Shown here in pieces: positions 14,841 through 19,883 of a stretch of 19,883 bases of DNA (the first letter of the stretch is position 1; each line of letters opens with the position of its first letter). The stretch comes from Elioraea sp964533585. GTDB taxonomy: Bacteria; Pseudomonadota; Alphaproteobacteria; Acetobacterales; Acetobacteraceae. The stretch covers positions 1-19,883 of the forward strand of contig CAZHMM010000065.1 of the NCBI GenBank assembly GCA_964533585.1. The letters run 5' to 3'. The notes beneath the pieces were generated by a model. It was not told the origin of the DNA. It saw only the letters and a list, made by a program, of their open reading frames with translations, and searched no databases. Both the position numbers and the translations under genes were made by a program.

Positions 14841-16331
14841 CTACGGGCGACGCAGGCGCAGCTGGCGGCGGATCGTGAGCAGCAGCACCAGCAGGGTGAG
14901 CGCGAGCAGCGCGGCGGCGATCGGCCGCGCGACGAACACGCCGAGATCACCCTCCGACGCGATCAGCGCCTGGCGCAGCGCCTCCTCGAATGGCCGCGTC
15001 AGGATGAACGCCACCAGCAGCGGCGCGGGCGGGACGTTGTGACGGCCGAGCACATAGCCGAGCACGCCGGCGGCCAGCATCACCCAGACATCGAGCATGC
15101 TGTTGCGCAGCGCGTAGCAGCCGACCACGCACATCACCAGGATGATCGGGCAGAGCACGACCTTGGGCACGCGCAGCACCAGGCTCATCGGCCGGATCGC
15201 CGTCAGGCCGACGATCAGCACCGCCAGGTTCGCCGCGATCAGCGCCACATAGATGGTCATCACCATCTCCGGGAAGCGCTCGAACACCAGCGGCCCGGGC
15301 GTGACCCCCTGGATCAGCAGCGCGCCGAGCAGGATCGCCGTCACCGAGTCCCCCGGGATCGACAGCGCCAGCATCGGGATCATCGCCGAGCCGGTGACGG
15401 CGTTGTTCGCGCTTTCGGAGGCGGCGACACCCTCGATCGCGCCGGCGCCGAACCGCTCGGGATGGTCGGAGACGCGCTTGGCCTCGGCGTAGGAGACGAA
15501 CGAGGCGATCGAGGCGCCGAGACCGGGCAGCGCGCCGATCATCGAGCCGAGCACCGAGCCCCTGAGCGTCGGCATGATCGAACGCCGCATCTCCTCCGGC
15601 GTCACCCGCCGGTCATCGCGCGCATCGGCCTCGGTGGAGAGGATCTCGCCGTCGGTGCGGAAGCGCCGCTCCGCCTGCTGCAGCACTTCGGCGACCGCGA
15701 ACAGGCCGATCAGCAGCGGAATGAACGGCACGCCGTCGTAGAGGTCGAACTCGCCGAAGGTCAGCCGCGGCACGCCCACCATGAGATCGAGCCCGACCGT
15801 GCCGAGCACCATGCCGAGCGCGCCGGCGAGCAGCCCCTTCACCATCGACTCGGCCGACAGCACGGCGACGATGGTCAGCGACAGCAGCAGCAGCGCCGCC
15901 ATCTCGGTCGGGCCGAAGGTCAGCGCCAGGCTCGCGAGCTGGGGCGCGACCAGCATCAGCAGCACGGCGCTGAAGATGCCGCCGACGAAGGAGGCGAGCA
16001 CGGCGACGCGCAGCGCCTTCACCGCCTTGCCGGCGCGCGCGAGCGGATAGCCGTCCAGCATCGTCGCCGCCGAGGCCGGCGTGCCGGGCGCATTCAGCAG
16101 GATCGCCGAGATCGACCCGCCATAGATGCCCGAGCAGTAGAGCGCCAGCAGCATCACGATCGCCGCCTCGGGGCGCATGTAGATGCTCACCGGCACCGCG
16201 AGCGCCACCGCCATGTTGACCGTCATGCCGGGGATGGCGCCGATCACCGCGCCGACCACGGTGGCGACCAGCAGCACGCCGAGCACATCCGGCGCGAGCA
16301 CCGTGCCGAGCGCGAAGGCGATCGCGTCCAT
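14841..16331 (-). CDS. Tripartite tricarboxylate transporter large permease, TctA-like
   Basis: A 496-residue inner-membrane protein with about 11-12 helices. Family motifs are GAIPGMT (31-37), YGGSISAILLNAPGTPASAA (70-89) and EGVAASESANNAVTG (300-314). The second motif GALPGLGAS (266-274) mirrors the first, reflecting the known internal duplication. It forms the transport path of a secondary, ion-coupled uptake system for carboxylates, with the small TctB subunit and the periplasmic TctC protein. It starts 12 bases after tctB with AGGCGG in its ribosome site. It is the last gene of its run; the gap to the next gene is 163 bases and holds the palindrome. Confidence 0.95.
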   Translation of the reverse strand: MDAIAFALGTVLAPDVLGVLLVATVVGAVIGAIPGMTVNMAVALAVPVSIYMRPEAAIVMLLALYCSGIYGGSISAILLNAPGTPASAATMLDGYPLARAGKAVKALRVAVLASFVGGIFSAVLLMLVAPQLASLALTFGPTEMAALLLLSLTIVAVLSAESMVKGLLAGALGMVLGTVGLDLMVGVPRLTFGEFDLYDGVPFIPLLIGLFAVAEVLQQAERRFRTDGEILSTEADARDDRRVTPEEMRRSIMPTLRGSVLGSMIGALPGLGASIASFVSYAEAKRVSDHPERFGAGAIEGVAASESANNAVTGSAMIPMLALSIPGDSVTAILLGALLIQGVTPGPLVFERFPEMVMTIYVALIAANLAVLIVGLTAIRPMSLVLRVPKVVLCPIILVMCVVGCYALRNSMLDVWVMLAAGVLGYVLGRHNVPPAPLLVAFILTRPFEEALRQALIASEGDLGVFVARPIAAALLALTLLVLLLTIRRQLRLRRP

Positions 16332-16343
16332 GGTGATGCCGCC

Positions 16344-16835
16344 TCAGAAGCGCAGACCGAGGGGGCCCTCGGGCAGGACGATGTTCATGAGTCCCTGGAA
16401 CAGATAGGCGAGGGCGAGCGGCACGAGCACGACCACGCCGAGGATGACCGGCACCGAGCGCGCGCCGAACAGCAGCAGCAGGATCAGCAGCGCGGCCGAG
16501 GTGGCGAGGATGAAGCCGAGCGGCTGCCACGCGAGCGGATAGGCGATCGCGGCCGCAACGAACAGCGCGACGTTCATCAGGCCCGCGAGGCCGCTGCCCG
16601 GCGGGCCGGCAGCGGGCGCGGATCGGCCCGGCACGGCCGCGAGGATGCCGCCGAGCACGAGGCAGAGCGCGCCGGCGAGATAGGGAAAGAAGCGTGGCCC
16701 CACCAGGAACTCGCCGGCCGCGGCGGCCGCGTGCCGCGGCACCTCGATGCCGGGGACGAGCACGAGCAGGAAGGCGGCCGCCGCGAGGGCGACCGCCGCA
16801 CCGAAGATCCGGTCCTGCACGCGCGGGCGGCTCAC
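16344..16835 (-). CDS. Tripartite tricarboxylate transporter small subunit, TctB-like
   Basis: A 163-residue membrane protein with four predicted helices (about 10-30, 45-68, 85-118 and 128-148), the standard TctB size and topology. Sequence conservation in this family is low, so the call rests on topology, the GPRFFPYLAG motif (46-55) and its place between TctC and TctA. Its GTG start overlaps the tctC stop as GTGA (16832-16835), implying coupled translation. Confidence 0.9.
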   Translation of the reverse strand: MSRPRVQDRIFGAAVALAAAAFLLVLVPGIEVPRHAAAAAGEFLVGPRFFPYLAGALCLVLGGILAAVPGRSAPAAGPPGSGLAGLMNVALFVAAAIAYPLAWQPLGFILATSAALLILLLLFGARSVPVILGVVVLVPLALAYLFQGLMNIVLPEGPLGLRF

Positions 16836-17803
16836 GCCTGACGCAGCGCTTCGCCGATGATGTTGAACATCGTGACGATGTTGTTGTGGTAGGTCGCGCC
16901 GTCGCTGTAGCCGATCAGCATGCCCGAGCGCGCGGCGAGCGTCTTGAACTGCTCGGTCTGCATCGCGCGGTGGAAGCGCTCGTGCAGATAGTTCACGATC
17001 TCGTCCGGCGTTCCGCCCGGCGCCGAGAGGCCCTTCATGTTCTCGATGAACACATCGTGGCCGGATTCGATCAGCGTCGGCACCTGGCCGTAGCCCTCGG
17101 CGATGCGCTCGCGCGAGGCGACGCCGATCAGCCGGATCGTGCCGGCCTCGGCCAGCGAGGCGACCTCGTCCGGGCTGCCCATGGCGATGTCGGCGTGGCC
17201 GCCGACCAGCGCGGCCAGCGCGGGTGCGCCGCCCTGATACGGCACATGGCGGACCTCGAAGCCTGCCTTCCGGCCGAACACGATCATGGTCGAGTGATAG
17301 AGCCCGCCCACGCCGGCGGAGGCGAACACCGCGCGGCCGGGATTCGCCTTGGCGTGGCTCACGAAGTCGCCGACCGTGCGGATCGGCGAATCGCCGCGCA
17401 CCGCGAGGAAGATCGGCAGGCGGGCGATGCCGATGACGCCGCGGAAATCCGTGCGCGGATCATAGGGAAGCTGCTGGTGGTTGGGCACCGAGGTGCTCTC
17501 CGAGCCGCCGCTGACCAGCAGCATCGTGCCGTCCTTCGGCCCGCGTGCGACCATCTGCGCCGCCGCCGTGCCGGCCGCCCCTGGACGATTGACGATCGTC
17601 AGCGGCACGGGAAAGAACTCCTGCCCGGCCGTTCCGATCGCGCGCGCGACGACATCGGTGCCGCCGCCGGCGGCGAAGCCGACGATGATCTGGATCGGCC
17701 GCTGCGGCTGCCAGGAGGCGCTCGCCCCCCTGCCGAGAACTCCCGTCGCGAGTGCGGCGCCGCCGGCACCGAGCAGCGTGCGTCGTGTGGATATCAGTGA
17801 CAT
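16832..17803 (-). CDS. Tripartite tricarboxylate transporter substrate-binding protein (Bug/TctC family)
   Basis: A 323-residue periplasmic receptor. The N-terminus STRRTLLGAGGAAL (5-18) with a cleavage-like ASA (28-30) suggests twin-arginine export. Bug-family motifs are FAAGGGTDVVAR (43-54), whose loop contacts the ligand carboxylate, and VNRPGAAGT (71-79), followed by YQGGAPALAALVGGHAD. Known ligands of the family range from citrate to aromatic acids and amino acids, so sequence alone does not fix the substrate. A strong GGGAGGAG site lies six bases before the ATG. It begins 36 bases after the CoA transferase stop, joining the acid-activating genes to the transporter. Confidence 0.95.
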   Translation of the reverse strand: MSLISTRRTLLGAGGAALATGVLGRGASASWQPQRPIQIIVGFAAGGGTDVVARAIGTAGQEFFPVPLTIVNRPGAAGTAAAQMVARGPKDGTMLLVSGGSESTSVPNHQQLPYDPRTDFRGVIGIARLPIFLAVRGDSPIRTVGDFVSHAKANPGRAVFASAGVGGLYHSTMIVFGRKAGFEVRHVPYQGGAPALAALVGGHADIAMGSPDEVASLAEAGTIRLIGVASRERIAEGYGQVPTLIESGHDVFIENMKGLSAPGGTPDEIVNYLHERFHRAMQTEQFKTLAARSGMLIGYSDGATYHNNIVTMFNIIGEALRQA

Positions 17804-17839
17804 GGTCTCCTCCCTTGCGTTTGCTGGAGTGTTGCGGGT

Positions 17840-19120
17840 TCAGTCCGCGCTGGCAACCGCGCCAGCCCCGCTCGGCGCCGGCGCATCCGTCGTCCCCGTG
17901 TCGGGCCGATCCATGCCCCGCACCGCGCCGAGTTCGATCAGCTCGGCGATCTCTTCGGCCGTGAAGCCGAACTCGCCGAGCACCTCCTCGCTGTGCTCGC
18001 CGAGCCGCGGCGGCGGGCGGCGGTAGGATGGCGGGGTCGCCGCCATGCGGATCGGTCCCGCGAGCGTCTCGATCCGCCCCGCGCTCGGGTGCTGCTGCAC
18101 GACCAGCGTGGCGTTGTGCTTCAGCTGCGGATCGTCGCGCAACGCCTGGTGCAGATCCTGGATCGGCGCCGCCGGCACCTGGTGGCGCGCCAGCCGCTCG
18201 AGCCACACCGCCAAGGGCGCGCGCGCGAACTCGGCTTCCAGCCGCGGGATCAGCACGTCGCGATGGGCGCAGCGGTCGCGGTTGCGCGCGAAGCGCGGAT
18301 CGTCGCGCAGCGACGGATCGCCGATCGCCTCGCAGAGCGACCGCCAGAACTTCTCGGTGAAGCAGGAGAGGAAGAACCAGCCGCCATCCTGCGCGCGGAA
18401 GTTCTGATACGGCACGAAGGTGGGATGGGCGCTGCCGAGGCGGGGCGGAGCGGCGCCGGTGATCAGCGTCTCGCCGTCGCGCGGGATCGAGGAGAACACC
18501 GCGCCGTCGAGCAGCGAGGTGGAGATGCGCTGGCCCTGGCCGGTGCGCATCCGGTGCAGCAGCGCCGTGACGACGCCGAAGCCGAGCAGCATCGCGCCGC
18601 CGAAATCGGGGTAGGGGTTGCCGATGCGCGCCGGCGGACCGTCCGCCTCGCCGGTCATCGCCATCACGCCCGAAAGCGCCTGCACGATCGGATCATTGGC
18701 CGGCAGATGCGCATAGGGCCCGTCCTGCCCGAAGGCGCTGACCGAGGCGAAGATGATGTCAGGCCGCACCTTCCGCACCGCCTCGTAGCCGACGCCGAGC
18801 CGGTCGAGCGTGCCGGGGCGGAAGTTCTCCGTCACCACGTCGCATCCGGCGGCGAGCCGCAGGAACGCCTCGCGCCCCTTCGGATGCTTGAGATCGAGCC
18901 GCAGCGACCGCTTGTTGCGGTTCTGCGACAGGAACTGCGCCGCCTCGCCGGCGACGAACACGGTGCCGAGATTGCGCGAGAGATCACCGAGGCCGATCTC
19001 CTCGACCTTGATCACCTCCGCGCCCATGTCGGCGAGCACCATCGTGCCGACCGGGCCCGCGGTCATCACCGTCAGGTCGAGGATGCGGATGCCGGAGAGG
19101 GGCAGCGCGGTCGGCTCCAT
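17840..19120 (-). CDS. CaiB/BaiF family (class III) CoA transferase
   Basis: A 426-residue cytoplasmic enzyme that would move CoA between carboxylic acids. Features are the N-terminal GIRILDLT and GPVGTMVLADMGAEVIKVE (22-40), the NRNKRSLRLDLKHP segment (67-80), VVTENFRPGTLDRLG (95-109), and catalytic Asp172 in PYPDFGG, which lines up with the family aspartate (Asp169 in formyl-CoA transferase). The C-terminus is a low-complexity Pro/Ala-rich tail. The frame is open to 19186, but that stretch overlaps the flavoprotein gene; the ATG at 19118-19120 is preferred because it has GAGG-type purines upstream and starts just before the conserved domain. It lies ten bases after the flavoprotein stop. 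The acid substrate may be the one imported by the TctABC-like system. Confidence 0.94.
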   Translation of the reverse strand: MEPTALPLSGIRILDLTVMTAGPVGTMVLADMGAEVIKVEEIGLGDLSRNLGTVFVAGEAAQFLSQNRNKRSLRLDLKHPKGREAFLRLAAGCDVVTENFRPGTLDRLGVGYEAVRKVRPDIIFASVSAFGQDGPYAHLPANDPIVQALSGVMAMTGEADGPPARIGNPYPDFGGAMLLGFGVVTALLHRMRTGQGQRISTSLLDGAVFSSIPRDGETLITGAAPPRLGSAHPTFVPYQNFRAQDGGWFFLSCFTEKFWRSLCEAIGDPSLRDDPRFARNRDRCAHRDVLIPRLEAEFARAPLAVWLERLARHQVPAAPIQDLHQALRDDPQLKHNATLVVQQHPSAGRIETLAGPIRMAATPPSYRRPPPRLGEHSEEVLGEFGFTAEEIAELIELGAVRGMDRPDTGTTDAPAPSGAGAVASAD

Positions 19121-19130
19121 CGTCCTCGCC

Positions 19131-19883
19131 TCACTCGTACCGGAACGTGCCGAGCGCGACCGCATCGCCGTCCTGGCGCAGCACATAGGCGTGGGCGTGG
19201 CGGCGGTCGTCGCGCGCGGGATGATCGACGCGGTTGTGCGCCCCGCGCGTCTCGTCGCGGTTCAGGCACGCCGTCAGCACCAGCCGCGCGACATCGAGCA
19301 GGTTGCGCAGCGACAGCACGGCCGCCACGGTCGCCGGCGTCATGGTGAAGCGCTCGGCGAACTCGGCGCGGCTCGCCTCGACGAGTTCGAGCGTCGCACC
19401 GAGCCCGGCAGCGGTCTTCTCGACGAGGCAGTGCCGCTGCATCGAGGCCCGCACCGGCTCGCCGATCCGGATCAGCGCCTCGACGTCGCCGTCGCGCGCG
19501 AGCGCGCCCTCCAGCTGATCGAGGCTCGCGGCGAGCGTCGCGGGCTCGCCGGCGGTGGTCCGCGCGCGCGCATGCGCCGCCGCACCCGCGCCGGCGCGAT
19601 GGCCGAACACCTGCCCCTCGCAGAGCGAGTTGCCGCCGGGGCGATCGGGGCCGCGCACGCCGCCCGCCACCTCGCCGCAGACGAACAGGCCGGGGATGGT
19701 GCTCTCGGCATTGGCCCCCGTCATGCGCACGCCGCCATTCATGCACTGGAACGCCGTGCCGACCTCCAGCCGGTCGCGCCGCAGGTCGAGGCCGTGCTCC
19801 TCCATCCAGCGGCGGGTATTCGGCACGCGCGCGGCGATCGCCTCGGGCGGGCAGTGGGCGAAGCTGAACCACACCGCGCCGCG
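19131..19883 (-). CDS. Fumarate reductase/succinate dehydrogenase-type flavoprotein (5' end outside window)
   Basis: The C-terminal 250 residues of an FAD-dependent oxidoreductase are visible; the start lies beyond the right edge. IPGLFVCGEVAGGVRGPDRPGGNSLCEGQVFGHRAG-like residues (63-98 of the visible part, with the key GEVAGG and GGNSL blocks) form the FAD-binding signature of the FrdA/SdhA/NadB/AprA group. LNRDETRGAHNRVDHP (207-222) matches the family arginine-containing block R-x-E-x-RGAH-x-R. The substrate-side motif reads AFQCMNGGV (44-52) where dicarboxylate enzymes usually have a His in HYxMGG, so fumarate or succinate may not be the substrate. It is the first visible gene of the run leading to the CoA transferase and tct genes. 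Confidence 0.88.
   Translation of the reverse strand, partial: RGAVWFSFAHCPPEAIAARVPNTRRWMEEHGLDLRRDRLEVGTAFQCMNGGVRMTGANAESTIPGLFVCGEVAGGVRGPDRPGGNSLCEGQVFGHRAGAGAAAHARARTTAGEPATLAASLDQLEGALARDGDVEALIRIGEPVRASMQRHCLVEKTAAGLGATLELVEASRAEFAERFTMTPATVAAVLSLRNLLDVARLVLTACLNRDETRGAHNRVDHPARDDRRHAHAYVLRQDGDAVALGTFRYE

Noticed and set aside
14769..16841. A long + strand open frame opposite the tct genes
   Set aside because: Arg/His/Gln-rich antisense shadow of tctA and tctB, with no recognisable family.
19121..19186. Longer start for the CoA transferase
   Set aside because: It overlaps the flavoprotein gene and adds Arg/Ser-rich residues not seen in the family.

Overview
The window is about 19.9 kb of very GC-rich DNA with dense coding, short gaps, frequent GTG starts and gene overlaps of the ATGA/GTGA type. 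No mobile element, CRISPR array or rRNA was seen. Gene families (FixL-like hybrid kinase, peptide ABC importer, tripartite tricarboxylate transporter, Bug-type binding protein, CaiB/BaiF CoA transferase, MurR/RpiR regulator) and composition fit an alphaproteobacterium, perhaps Acetobacteraceae/Rhodospirillales. That placement is inference. No gene-free stretch exceeds 300 bases; the longest is 2059-2250, plus an artificial 100-N gap.

Left part (1-4262): the tail of a + strand gene (2-94); a hybrid sensor histidine kinase with a FixL-like PAS domain (minus); a CAU-anticodon tRNA, most likely tRNA-Ile2 (minus); a signal-peptide-bearing MetX-like alpha/beta hydrolase (minus); and inorganic pyrophosphatase (plus, GTG start).

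Central part (4253-14677, all minus): a probable nine-gene operon, in transcription order: RpiR-type regulator, peptide-binding protein, two permeases, M81 (MlrC-like) metallopeptidase, two ATPases, class III aminotransferase, AEC-family transporter. A perfect 11-bp inverted repeat (14737-14771) abuts a plausible promoter ahead of the regulator and is the best candidate operator. The simplest reading is inducible uptake of a peptide or peptide-like compound, hydrolysis by the M81 enzyme, amino-group transfer by the aminotransferase, and export or import of a product by the AEC carrier.

Right part (14841-19883, all minus): a second operon-like run, in transcription order: fumarate-reductase-like flavoprotein (cut by the window edge), CaiB/BaiF CoA transferase, then tctC, tctB and tctA homologues of a tripartite tricarboxylate transporter. 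It looks like an uptake and CoA-activation module for an organic acid.

The 100-N gap at 5212-5311 is flanked by an exact 55-bp repeat and is almost certainly an assembly artefact: the two contig ends overlap, and the true locus should carry one copy with no missing sequence.
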